Source: Congeria kusceri (lineage: Eukaryota; Mollusca; Bivalvia; Myida; Dreissenidae). Taken from it: 64,000 nt of DNA. Shown one piece after another: positions 48,681-60,255 of this stretch. The stretch spans positions 11,549,761-11,613,760 of the forward strand of contig CM051034.1 in assembly GCA_027627225.1 (NCBI GenBank). Direction: 5' to 3'. The first letter of the stretch is position 1; each line of letters starts with the position of its first letter. Both the position numbers and the translations under genes were made by a program. The notes below the pieces were generated by a model, which saw only the letters and a list, made by a program, of their open reading frames with translations, did not search any database and had not been told where the DNA came from.

Positions 48681-49640
48681 GATACAATTCAAATTCCCAA
48701 TGAGCAGCCTGCAAATGGTGTGTCTAAGTCGTTCCCATACAGGACATTAAGCAGGGGATCATCTGGTGATTAAAATGGCTGAATTTTGCAACAAATGTTG
48801 GATGTTTGCTTTGGCTAGAGCAACTTTTTCTAGTTTTCATTAAAAAGAATAGCTGTGGCCAAATATTCGATGTAATCATGTGTTATATTTAATTTATGTC
48901 ACGCCTTAATCTCGTCTTTTATATATTCGAATTTATATAGCATATAATTATGGATCTTTCTATCAATGATATTAACATTTGATAAGCTAATTACTTAATG
49001 ACAGTAGGAAACTGTCACGCAGGAAACTGTTAGCCAAGTTTACTAAAACCAAAATAGAGAAAACACAGAAACAGCGTTAGCCCTAACCCTGTCAGTCGAA
49101 GCAGTCGGAAACATGTTCCAACGCAACCAAATCGGTAGTGTGCATTTGGTCAATGCTTCATCCCAGCAAACTTGGTGCAAATAACGCAAATACATTTGTT
49201 TCAAATAAGATCATAAAAAATTGGTTCAAATAAGGTAATTAAATTCGGGTCATATAGGGCCATTAAATTTGGTTGAAATAACGCCCTTAAATTTGAATCT
49301 GTCAAAAACGACGTATGTTTAACAATTGATAGGCATTTTGCAATATCGTTCTGATATGACATACTATTACAGGATGCCTCATGCATACCGATACATAATC
49401 TTGTAATCTTTCGACTTTACGAATACATGGCATATCGCATGATCAGTCATGTTTGCCAAAGATTAGGTAAATAGAACGACACAAAGGCCACTGCATGTTG
49501 ATAACGCCGATAATGTCAGTATGCGCCAGTTATGGTAGGTTATATCACAGTTAAATTACAAATACCAGGTTGAAATGCGAAACGAATTTTATTGGCTAAA
49601 TAGGTTTGACTTTATTATCAGATAGATCCTATATGTACCT
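48681..49640. other. Non-coding stretch
   Basis: No gene. A small local repetition of CAAATAA(G/C)G...TTAAATT(T/C)GG between 49170 and 49290. Confidence 0.4.
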
Positions 49641-49659
49641 GGTATGGACACAAAAGTAG

Positions 49660-50012
49660 TATTTGAGACGCACATTGGGAACATATGGTATTTTTGCCCA
49701 GCTATAGCCAATATTGGGCCTCTATCTTTTTGCTTGATTGGGACCCACCTGGATTTGATAGGAGCAAGACTATGCATTTGGGTTCAACACTGGGCCCATG
49801 TGGTATATCAGTCCATATAGTGCCCACATGGGTTGGCTTGCTGAGAGACACAAAGGAGAACTTGTACTAGACCCGTATGGACACGCTTGCTGGGTCCATA
49901 TGAGTCTGCTGTGGACACAAAAATAGTATTTCGGACCCACATGGGGCCCATATGGTATTTTATTGCCCAGCTATAGCCATACTGGACCCATATGGACTTG
50001 CTTGTTGGCATT
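49660..50012. repeat. CCCATATGG / GCCCAGCTATAGCC repeat cluster
   Basis: GCCCAGCTATAGCCA occurs at 49697 and 49967, each flanked by CATATGGTATTT and GGACTTGCTTG-type sequence; repeated GGGCCCATATGG and GACACAAAAGTAGTATTTGAGAC blocks lie between. A degenerate dispersed repeat without coding content. Confidence 0.65.
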
Positions 50013-50028
50013 CCCTTTGTCTCCCTAT

Positions 50029-50254
50029 AACCGTGCTTAATGCATGTGCGTAAAAAGTCGTCCCGGATTAGCCTGTGCAGTCCGCACAGGCTAATCCGGG
50101 ACGGCACTTTCCGCCTACTGTGAATTTAGATTTAGAAGAGACTTACTTGAAACAAGAAATACCATCAAGCGGAAAGTGTCGTGCTGGATTAGCCTGTGCG
50201 GACTGCACAGGCTAATCCAGGACAACACTTTACCTACATGCTTCAAGCCCGGTT
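50029..50254. mobile_element. Palindromic MITE with two internal hairpins
   Basis: The ends AACCGTGCTTAATGCATGTG and, inverted, AACCGGGCTTGAAGCATGTA are terminal inverted repeats. Inside, 50058-50105 and 50175-50229 are each near-perfect palindromes centred on GTGCAGTCCGCAC and GTGCGGACTGCAC with flanking CCGGATTAGCCT. The two hairpins are inverted relative to each other. No coding capacity. Confidence 0.85.
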
Positions 50255-52290
50255 TTCCCACGACACGCCTCAATTAATTCGGCTAACAATAAACCAACGT
50301 GTGTGCTTGCAAACATTAAGGACCAAAACATTTCAATAAAAATATATATAATTTCAAACACTTTTTCCTATAACTATGTTACATCAGCCTTTTTTGGTTT
50401 TGAATAAATTAACTAATAGCTTCTTTTCATGCATTTTGTTTATTTTAATGTGATTATTTAATAAATGTTTTATATTATTGAAATAACAGCTTCTTTGACC
50501 ATGTCATTGGTAATTTAGCTTTCACAATAACATATAACGTAGCAATGTGGATACAATTTTGCAAAAATAGTTAAAGTTGCCATCTCTCCAAAGACCGTCC
50601 CCACCACGTTAACCCCGTGGGAACCTGGCAGTGTCTCAATGTATGTCGAGGACTTGTGAAATAGATAATGAGCATGCCAAACACTTGCGTGGGGATGACG
50701 TAACCATGGACGTTGGGTGGACTTTTACGCGTGATAGTACTAGCGGGGCAACTACAAAATGCTTTTTCGCTGATTATTTTCTGCTTTTCACCAAGCTTAT
50801 CTTGTCAGGAATTCCATTTGCTATTGTAATCACTTTAGTAGAAAATTCACCATTTCACCGTGCCATATTTTCAGTAATCACTCAGTGTAGACACAACCTA
50901 TGGCTTGGTTATTCCACCCCTTCTCTGTCCGTAGCTAGATAAGCAAGGTGTTATCCTTTACCTCCAGTTCCGGCCATTTGTTCGGTCTTTGATAATATTA
51001 CTTTTCCGATCTACTGATCATCGTTACGACGTATTATGTGCGTGGTAAACATCTGGTACGTGCGCATTTATGACATAGAAAATATAATTTCGCAAGTGGG
51101 GACGATTTTTTTATTACCACGACAAAAGGTGCAATAACAATAATGTAACACATACCTTGTTTAGTTTATATTTCTTTATTATTTACTTTATTTTACTTTA
51201 ATATGCAGATTGTATAATATTGGTGGAAGCGAATATATTTAGACCGCTAATCGTGAGCACGCATTGCAACTTAAGTTAGGATCTGTATGATTTATAGCAG
51301 TACAAAGGTTCAGGTACCACTTGACCAAACTCCTGTAGGATTTATAGTAGTACACAGGTTCGGGTACCACTTAAAAAAGTATTGTAGCGTGATTCTTGCC
51401 ATTCTACGGTTTAGATGACTGATTAAACTTAATATTTGCTGAAAAGTGGAATTTATAAAAAATGTTACTCCAGAAAATTGATTCATATTTAAAGACGCTG
51501 CGGATTGCGAACAATACAAATTCCTCATGCGTATGAATGAAGTGAGCCCAAGTAACGCACTGTAAATGAAATTCTCTACATATCACACACATGTTGAAGA
51601 AAAATGTTGCACGAATACTTCTTGTCTGAGCTACGCATTAAAATGTACGTTTTAAAATAGAGAGAACAAACCATTCATGCCACGGTATTCGCCGGAGCAC
51701 AAGTATTTGTTCCGTTAGCACTACATTATCAACCAAGAAGCATAGCGTATTTAAGCGATCGTGGGTTCCAATGAAGTGCTACGGTCTGTTGTCGCTTTTT
51801 TAAGTGTATTTCCAAATGTTTTTTTAACTGTTCAGGTGGTCTCGGGATGGAGCCTTTTTGGAGTCAACCTTTTGTGTCTTTAATGTTGTTCTTGATATGG
51901 TATATCAGTTTAATGGTCGAAGTTTGTTTTGCAGTTTCATGACAGTTTGTATTTTCAAAATTGAAAAAAATGTGCATAGTTAGTAAGAAAGCCCCGTACA
52001 CTGATACAAGAAATGTGTCTTGGGAACCATTTTTAAGGAAAATAATTTTGAACTGTAAATTGGAGCAGCCATGTAAACAGAAATAAATTATGAAATAGAA
52101 TTACAGACACTGCAGCTAGATATCACAGGGATTATGTCAACAAAAAAGTGGTTTCCTATTGAAAACAATACATGATATTAGATAATATTAAATGGGTTTT
52201 ACTAAGGCATATACATTCAATAATCCATAAATAATATAAAACATAATGAGATATTTGATAAAACAATTTAGCAACAATGTTTGTAAAAAT
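50255..52290. other. Non-coding stretch
   Basis: No gene supported. Includes a direct repeat of about 48 bp at 51284-51325 and 51333-51373 (GATTTATAG(C/T)AGTACA...GGTACCACTT). Confidence 0.45.
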
Positions 52291-52292
52291 TA

Positions 52293-52378
52293 AAACCCGA
52301 AGCGGATATCTAACTCACGACTTAGTAGCCACCCGAAGAAATAACAGTAGACAGCGCTTTAACCAACTGCGCTATTCT
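52293..52378 (-). repeat. tRNA-derived SINE-like sequence
   Basis: The minus strand reads TAGCGCAGTTGGTTAAAGCG (a good box A, 52373-52354), CTGTCTACTGTTATTTC, and GAGTTAGATATCC (degenerate box B). The acceptor stem cannot be formed, so this is a SINE head or tRNA pseudogene. Confidence 0.5.
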
Positions 52379-52735
52379 GTTTTGTAGGAAGACGTGTGGT
52401 GACTGTGGTTATACAAAACAGTCACTATTCTGACGTAAAAAATGTAAACAGGACGAGAGCCAAGCCAACACGACCCATATTGTAAATTGATTTTTATCTC
52501 AGAATGGTAAAACGTTTCCCCCATTATATCTAACTCATTTAACCGTGATTATAAGCCATTAAAAATGTATTAATTTCAGATTTTAAGAAATTAGCCCCTT
52601 GAGGTCCTTTTCATTGACATAGTTCCGTTAATGACAAAACACCAGATAATGTTTTAATCAACCATATTGACAAAAGGTCAACGTGATTTTCGTTGGATTT
52701 AACACAAATAAGACTAACACGTTTGTACACGAATC
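52379..52735. other. Non-coding stretch
   Basis: Nothing recognised between the SINE-like sequence and the AT-rich array. Confidence 0.4.
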
Positions 52736-55040
52736 CTTTATTTTAATAATCTCATTCAGTCAAACATTTCATACATCACATGTATGGTTATAATCACGTT
52801 CATTTTCATAAGTTAAAATATACTTTTATATTTTTTTAAATCATATTTATAATTGATCGTCCAACAATTTAAATCATAGCTGGTATAGTTTGTTTTTATT
52901 TTTAATTCATATGATCATGGTAATTCAATAGTTTGATATATTACTTGTATATTTGTATCACCATTTTCGTTCAACATATATGTACTGTACATGTACATTT
53001 TAATTAACATGCAATTCGATCAAATATTATAATACTTGCTATTTCAACACCTTAATATATTGCTACAATATTTCATTTTATATAAACATCTTCATCCAGA
53101 AATTAAATATTAAACTTGTATAAATCGTTGATATAATTATCTTAATTCAACATTTTAATGAACGATTCATATACTTTATTGGTATAATCATTGTCATCCA
53201 ACAAGTACATACATCACTTGTACAGTTTACTCATAAAATCATGTTCATTCAACATTTAAATAAATGACTTATATAGTATATTCATTTGATTTAGTTCATT
53301 CGAAATAAAATACATCCCGTACATAGTTAATTAATATAATGTGTGCATTCCACCATTAATTACATCACTTGCCTAATTTGATGGTAAAATTATGTTCATT
53401 CGCCAATATAATACATCACTTGTATACCTACTTATTTACTTATATTTGTTAAACAATAAATAACACCACTTACATGGTAAACTTACACAGGCCTGTTCAA
53501 CCAATTATAAATTATATCACTTGCATACTTTATTTATAATATTATATCCAACAAACAATTAAAACATCACTTTAATACTTCATGTACACAAGTGTGCATT
53601 ATATACTCCTTCACATCAGTTGTATAATGCTATCATATAATCATGTTAATTCTACAATGCATTATATCATTTGTAGAGTTCATTCATGTTATTAACAAAT
53701 CAAATAGATCACTGGTTTAATTCATTTAATCATTTTTATCAACTATCAATGCATCACTAGTTTATATTTTCCAAAAGTTTATTCTTTATAAAATCTTATA
53801 AATGGCTGATATATTTTACTTATATAATATTATCATGTACATTCAAAAATATTTTTATACCATTTGTATTCTATAAAATAACGTGTAATTTATTCAATAA
53901 TTTACTTAAGTATGTTTGTATTATCGTGTTCCTTCAACAATTAATACATTATATTATTGACATTCGCATTATCAATGGAAATCAGCAATCTTACGTACAA
54001 ATAATAGACATGTACATTTTACAAAATCAAGGTCAATCAAGATTTTAATACATGTATTTGTATATTTGTATTATTGTGTCAATTCAACACATTGATTAAT
54101 AATATTTTAATTTAGATAATGACAAACATATATGTATAAAACCGATCCTCTAACAATTTAATTTAATTGCTTGCATATTGGTTAAAAACATGCTTCTCTT
54201 TTATTTTAAACTGAACTTGTATGTTTGTTTCAAAATGTCCATGACTTTTTTTTTTTTACATTACTTGCGTATAAAACAATGTCCCTCTTACCATTTATTA
54301 CATATTTTGCATACTATACTACTTAAGTACACTTTACTTTTAATTTCCTTTACAAAAAATCTTGTATACATGATTTGCATAGTTGTAGTATAACAGTGTT
54401 TCTCAAACAATTTTATCCATAATTTTTATAGTTGTACATCACTGTCTCTCTAACAATTTTATTTATTATTTGAATAATTGTACAACACGGTGTTTGTAAC
54501 AATTTTATCCATAATTTGCATATTTGTTCAACCCTCGCCCTCTAACAATTTAATACATTATTTGCATATTTTCATAGCAACTTGCCTATAAATATTTAAA
54601 ACATTTTAGCATATTTGTAACACGATGTTCCTTACTCCATTTGATATCTAATCTGCATATTTGTATTACACTGCTTTTCAAAAAATTCAAAGTACATTAC
54701 TTGCAAATATATGTAACAGTGATTTTTTAACCATTTAATAATTTGCATATTTTTATAACGATGATTCACAAACAATTAAATACATAACATTCATAGTGTT
54801 AAAAATTGTTTCAAATTTAATACAAACTGACATATTGTATAACAATACTTCAATCATGTTAATACATTTATTGCATATTGATATAACAATGTTTAACCAT
54901 TAGTACAATACTTGAATATGTGAATAACAATGTACCTCAAACCAGTTAAGACATTACTTACATATTTTTTAAACAATGTCACTCAAACATTTAATGCATT
55001 ACTTGCATATCTTAACAATTATGTATCTCAAACCATTGAA
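52736..55040. repeat. AT-rich degenerate minisatellite of about 2.3 kb
   Basis: Roughly 50-60-bp units such as CAACAATTTAATACAT, TACTTGCATATTTGTAT, AACAATGTCTCTCAAAC repeat throughout. The left part favours TACATCACTTGTATAGTTTA with ATCATGTTCATTCAAC, the right part TTATTTGCATATTTG with TCTAACAATTT, so the array has two diverged subfamilies grading into each other. No ORF is credible. It ends at the LINE tail at 55047. Confidence 0.8.
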
Positions 55041-55046
55041 TACATT

Positions 55047-55200
55047 AGAACAGAACAGAACAGAACAGAACAAGACTTTTATTTTCACCCAAGTATATAA
55101 CATATACAATTAGGGCAATATAACAAAGCAAAATTGTTAGTAAATTAGTAACTTCCGATTATTTTTAAATTAACACAATTGTATAGATGGTATACGGGGG
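55047..55200 (-). mobile_element. LINE 3' end with (TTCTG)n tail
   Basis: Five (AGAAC) units at 55047-55073 followed by AAGACTTTTATTTTCACCC are the complement of a LINE 3' terminus ending in (GTTCT)n, like those at 60233 and 63687. No coding part is attached, so this is a severely 5'-truncated copy; its left-to-right extent past about 55200 is unclear. Confidence 0.55.
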
Positions 55201-55475
55201 GTATTTAAATAATAAAATACATAGCCGGAACATATGATCATAATAATGATAATGATAATGATAATAATAAAAGCAATAATATGAGATCTATAATCCAAAT
55301 CAAAATACCAAAATCTTAATGAAATTATCAAAATCACAATCATTATCATATCATATTCAAAATCATCATACTAATCATAATTATCATTATAATGATAATC
55401 GTCATAGTGATCATAATCATCATAATCTTGGCATTTAAGAAACAAATAATAATACAGTCCTATAAGAGCATTTTA
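55201..55475. repeat. ATGATAATA-rich simple sequence
   Basis: Short runs of (ATAATG)n, (AAT)n and ATCAT-type repeats; no gene. Confidence 0.6.
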
Positions 55476-57843
55476 ATCAGAATCAGAATAAGAATAGTTT
55501 ATTTCGACTTAAGCATAGAACAGCTCATCGTCATTAACATGAGTATATAAAATACATGCGTATGTAATACAAACATATACATCAGTCAATAACAAGTACA
55601 AAAACATGAAGTATACATGCTTGGCGTGAGAGTGTCACATTGATGGAGGTTAGCATTTGCATTATCAAAATGACAACATCATAGAAATATTTGAACAATT
55701 ATAATATAATAATATATCATATATTTGTTTTAATTTGTGTAAAGAGTAATCAATTTATCCTAGATATATACGACTGTTCTCTTATTTTAAAGCATTTTAA
55801 ACAAAAAATGGCTAGTTTTCTAAGGACTATTTTGTTGGTAGTATTTAAGAGCTTGATAAACTGGACCATATTTGGACGGGACCTATAATATTTTGGAATA
55901 AGTTTTTTTCTACACTCTGAGTAGTATGGACATTTTAATACAAAGTGGTATTCATCCTCGATGTCATTAAGATTGCATAACACACATTTACGTTGATCTC
56001 TGTCTATGTTCTGATGTCTTCCTGTCTCAATAAATAATTTGTGCGATGACAAACGCAATTTAGCGAGTATATCCCTATGCTTTTTATTTTCAACAATATC
56101 AAGATACGAAGATTTTTGGAATACCGGTTTTAGTTCTTTAAATAAAACAATTGAACTAGATGCTGAGGCACTATTATGCCAGTTTGTGATGTACTGGTGT
56201 CGTAATCTATTTTTAAGTAGTGGGATAAATTGATCGATATTCACTAATTCGGGAAATAGCCATACATCGGTAAAACCGGTTTGGTTTAGAATGTCACGTA
56301 CTTTCGATGACCAATTTACAGTTTGATTTTTACAATCGATTTCTAATCTCTGTAATAAAGCAAAATGTTTCAGAATACAATTTCCTTGTTTAACGGTATA
56401 TAGTTTCAAAAAGTATTTAACGATCCTTACATATCTATCTATATAAAGAGGGAATCGACCAACTTCGGCATAGAGCGATAATGAATTTGTTGACATTTTT
56501 ACATTCAAAAGTCTTTACAAAATTTTTGATGGAAGCGCTCAATATTATCCGCTTTTATAAACCCCCAAACCTCGCAATTATAGTTCAGGATGGACAATAC
56601 ATATGCGTTAAATAAATTGAACATGATACTTATTGGTACATTCATATCTTTTGTTAGAGTGAACAAGGAATGCATTGCTCTTACAGCTTTGCCATACAGT
56701 GTATTTGTGGCTGGCACAAATGATCCACCACTAGACATGACAATTTCAAGATAATTAAAATTATTTACAATTTCTAATTCTTGACCTTTATATGTCCATC
56801 TGAATGTTTTGCTAAGTGCCCCCCCCCCCTTTTCGAAATACCATTACTTTGGTTTTATCAATATTAACTGTCAAATTCCACTTATTACAATATATTTCTA
56901 GATTATTAAGTGATTCTTGCAGGCCCTCCTGTGTTTCAGAAAATAAAACGGCGTCGTCAGCAAATAGCAATAAATAGATAGATATTTGATTTAATGTAAT
57001 GCCAGCGTTAAGACCATTCTATAGGTCAAATTCAATGTCATTAATAAACATAGAGAACAGGATCGGAGAGGTTATCTCCCCCTGGAATAATCCAACGTTA
57101 CTATTGAATATGTCCGATAGTTTTCCCATGTGTTTAACCTGTAATTTTACTTCTTCGTACATGGATCGAATAAGGGATATGAGTTTTCCGTCGATGCCTA
57201 TATTAATCATTTTACTCCATAACTGACTGCGATTGATGACGTCATAGGCCTTCCGGTAGTCTATATAACAACAATATAGCTTATCTTTATTCTGCAACTG
57301 TCTTTCTATGAGAGCGTTAAGGATGAATATTGCATCGACTGTGCTACAACTTGGTTTAAAACCAAACTGTGCATCAGTTAGAATATCATTTGTTTCCGCC
57401 CACTGTTTCAGGCGTTCATTTATTATACTCGTGCACAATTTTGCAAAACAACTTATCAAGGTAATTCCCCTGTAATTATTTGGGTCTGACAAGTCCCCAC
57501 GTTTATGTATAGGTATAATACCCCCGGATGACCAGCTGCGTGGAAAACGATTTTTATCAAGTATGTAATTAAAGAGTAATTCTAACGGTTTGACAATAAC
57601 ATGTATTGTTTCTTTAAAGTATTCATAAATAATGTTGTCGTGCGCATGCGCTTTATTATTATTTAACCGCCTTGTCGCCCTTGTTATTTCTTCTTCTGAT
57701 ATAGGCCTATCTAACTCGGGGTATGAACTTTCTGTGTATTGCCTATTATCAAATTCATGTAAGAAACTCCCGGCATCGAATGAGTTTATATTTACGTCTA
57801 CTTCAGTCGCTAACCTACTGAAATAATCGTGAAATTCTTGTAA
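55476..57843 (-). pseudogene. Outer LINE, 3' part: reverse transcriptase and 3' UTR
   Basis: Continuation of the ORF2 at 60251-61617 after the nested insertion. From 57840 downward: EFHDYFSRLATEVD, NNYRGITLISCFAKL and LTDAQFGFKPSCSTVDAI (RT), YIDYRKAYD (motif A), GEITSPILFSMFINDIEFDL (motif B region), then a stop (57021-57019), IYLLLFADDAVLFSE (catalytic FADD), VNIDKTKVMVF, a run of 11 C at 56819-56829 that breaks the frame, and a further break near 56505. The end has CVLCNLNDIEDEYHFVLKCP, a CCHC-type finger typical of several LINE families. The 3' UTR ends in TTATTCTGATTCTGATT at about 55476. Inactive. Confidence 0.85.
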
Positions 57844-57870
57844 CAATTGAATTAAATGAGTTCGTTGAAC

Positions 57871-59922
57871 ACTTTAAAAACCTTGCTAAAAATGAAGGTA
57901 TTATAAACAATCAAAATAGTATAAATTTTGTTCGCAATTTTGACAGTAACCACAACTCGGGCAGTTCTTACCTGGAGCTCGATAGATACATATCATTTGA
58001 CGAAATTGTTATGGCTACGAAACGATTGGGTAATAATAAGGCGTGTTCTTCGGACAATGTTATATACGAATATTTTAAAGAGAGTGTCCATGTAATAGGC
58101 CACGCATTGGAACTGTTATTTAATCATATTCTCAGGTCCGGGAAATTCCCACGCAGCTGGTCAACGGGCCTGATTATTCCTCTTTATAAAAAAGGCGATC
58201 CGTCATTACCAAACAACTATCGAGGCATAACCCTTGTGAGTTGTTTTGCCAAGCTATTTACTAGTATCCTAAACGAACGCTTACAAAATTGGGCTACTGC
58301 AAATGAAATTTTAACTGACGCGCAGTTCGGTTTCAAACCGGGCTATAGTACAGTCGACGCAATATTTGTCCTCCAATCATTGATTGAAAGTCATATTAAA
58401 TAATAAACAAAAACTATTTTGCTGTTTTGTCGATTATTTAAAGGCGTATGACTTGACGGATCGTATGTATCTCTGGTATAAGCTCATTCAGTCTGGTATC
58501 GATGGCAAATTATTGTCCGTATTTCGATCTTTATATAATCAGATTAAATTGGGTGTTAAACATATGAATAGTACCTCCGATTTTTTTGAATCCGATATCG
58601 GTTTATTACAAGGAGAGATATGTTCGCCGATTATGTTTTCATTATTCTTAAACGACATTGAGTTGCACTTACAAGCTGATATAAATGCGGGCATTACTAT
58701 TGATCAGTTATCAATTTATCTTCTATTATTCGCCGACGACGCAGTATTAATCTCCGAATCCGCAGAGGGATTACAATCTTCACTGAACAATTTGCAAGAG
58801 TATTGCAACAAGTGGAATATAACCGTAAATATCGACAAGACAAAAATTGTTATCTTTCATAAAGGCAGATTACAAAATGGATATAGTTGGGTGTATAACA
58901 ATAATCCAATTGAAATCGTGAAAATTTTTAATTATCTAGGAGTAGTAATGTCAAGCAGCGGCGCTTATATACAAGCCACAAATACTTTATCAGCCAAAGC
59001 GCTAAGGGCGATGAACTCCTTATTTACTGTTACGAAATCTTTGAATGTGCCTGTTAAAATCATGTTTAATCTGTTTGATGCCTATGTTGCCTCGATTCTT
59101 AATTATGGAAGCGAGGCGTGGGGATTTAGTAAGGCGGAAAATATTGAGCGAGTGCAACGCAAATTTTGTAAATGGCTTTTAAATGTGAAAGCGTCTACAA
59201 ACTCCATTGCTTTGTATGCCGAAGTAGGTAGATACCCGATGTATATATGTCGATATTTACGAATAGTTAAATATTTCGTAAAATTGTTTAATGAAAAATC
59301 GTCCAACTGTATTTTAAGCAATATTATTCGTAGACAGTGTAAAGAGGCATGTGATAACCCTCACTCCAAGTCATGGGCATCAAACGTTCGGAAACTTTTG
59401 CAAGAATCAGGTTTTAATGATGTTTGGTTATATCCTGAATCTGTTAATGTTAACAATTTTATTACAATTTTTCGCAACAGATTACAAGATGTGTTCATTT
59501 CAAAATGGCGAAGTTATGCAAATGAAAGTTCATCATTATTTCTTTATAAGGAATTGAAACCCATTTTCGAAAGATCCATGTATTTAGAAAAAATGGAAAA
59601 TTCAAAATTTAGAAACATAATAGCAAAATTGAGATTGTCCTCGCATGTTCTTTTCATAGAAACTGGTAGGCACGAACACATTCCAAGACATGAGAGAATA
59701 TGTAAATTGTGTACTCTGAATGAAATTGAAGACGAGTACCATTTTGTTCTAATATGTCCTTTATATGTCAATTTGAGAAATACACTTATACCTGACGTTT
59801 ACAAAAGAAGACCAAGTATGTTTAAATTTTTACAATTACTGAATGAGACCAGAAAATCTGTATTGATACGTCTTGCAAATTTCTGTATTAAAGCCTTTAA
59901 ACTTAGATCCGATAATATATAG
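57871..59922 (+). pseudogene. Nested LINE reverse transcriptase (one frameshift)
   Basis: RT of a non-LTR retrotransposon. First frame to 58403: ELDRYISFDEIVMATKRLGN, FPRSWSTGLIIPLYKKGD, NNYRGITLVSCFAKL, LTDAQFGFKPGYSTVDAI. One extra base in the A/T run at about 58398-58404 moves the rest into the frame from 58384 to 59922: LFCCFVDYLKAYD (motif A), GLLQGEICSPIMFSLFLND (motif B), IYLLLFADDAVLISE (catalytic FADD), VNIDKTKIVIF, LNYGSEAWGFSKA and the terminal finger CKLCTLNEIEDEYHFVLICP. The endonuclease and ORF1 are missing through 5' truncation. Apart from the single frameshift the RT is intact. Confidence 0.9.
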
Positions 59923-60232
59923 ATTTATGAGAGTATACTTTTTGTTCCCAAATTGACTGTTTGTATAAATATCTTAAAGCATAAAATTTTTCCAATCAAT
60001 TTTCAGATTTTAAAAACATTCACTAAACTTTGTTAAAACAGAGCGAGCCCTCTCATAAAATCCTGGCATTCTCACGCAGTCATATATTTGTAAAAAAGTC
60101 ATAAATTGTAATTGCATGTTTGTACTTTCACATGTTCTTTTTTTGTTATTATGACGCATGCGCAATTATGTTTGCCTAATGGCGTGTATGTATTTGACGA
60201 TGAGCTGTATATGCTTTAGTCATAAATAAACT

Positions 60233-60252
60233 TTCTGTTCTGTTCTGTTCTG
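60233..60252 (+). repeat. (TTCTG)n tail of the nested LINE
   Basis: Four perfect TTCTG units follow ATAAATAAAC. The same pentamer, in either orientation, ends the LINE copies at 55047 and 63687, and a related TTATTCTGATTCTG ends the outer LINE at 55476. Confidence 0.9.
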
Positions 60253-60255
60253 TAA

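Larger units (their letters stand above)
57844..60255 (+). mobile_element. Nested LINE insertion, plus strand, 5'-truncated
   Basis: Begins within an RT-proximal segment (LNEFVEHFKNLAKNEG), contains the RT frames below, a 3' UTR (59923-60232) and four (TTCTG) units at 60233-60252. TGTAA is duplicated at 57839-57843 and 60251-60255. Removing the element rejoins the outer LINE in frame. It belongs to the same family as the outer LINE (about 60-70% identical residues by eye across the RT) but is a different subfamily. Confidence 0.88.

Noticed and set aside
49085..49100. Telomere-like TTAGCCCTAACCC
   Set aside because: Single short occurrence with no tandem extension.
50058..50229. CRISPR-like palindromic repeats separated by spacer sequence
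   Set aside because: Only two hairpins in inverted orientation inside terminal inverted repeats; eukaryotic MITE structure, no repeat-spacer periodicity and no cas genes.
52293..52378. Functional tRNA gene on the minus strand
   Set aside because: Good box A but degenerate box B and no acceptor-stem pairing.
55691..56233. Plus-strand open frames opposite the outer LINE RT, and similar frames at 57632-57826, 61448-61822 and 61829-62128
   Set aside because: Antisense shadows of the LINE coding sequence; the minus-strand frames contain the recognisable RT, endonuclease and ORF1 motifs.
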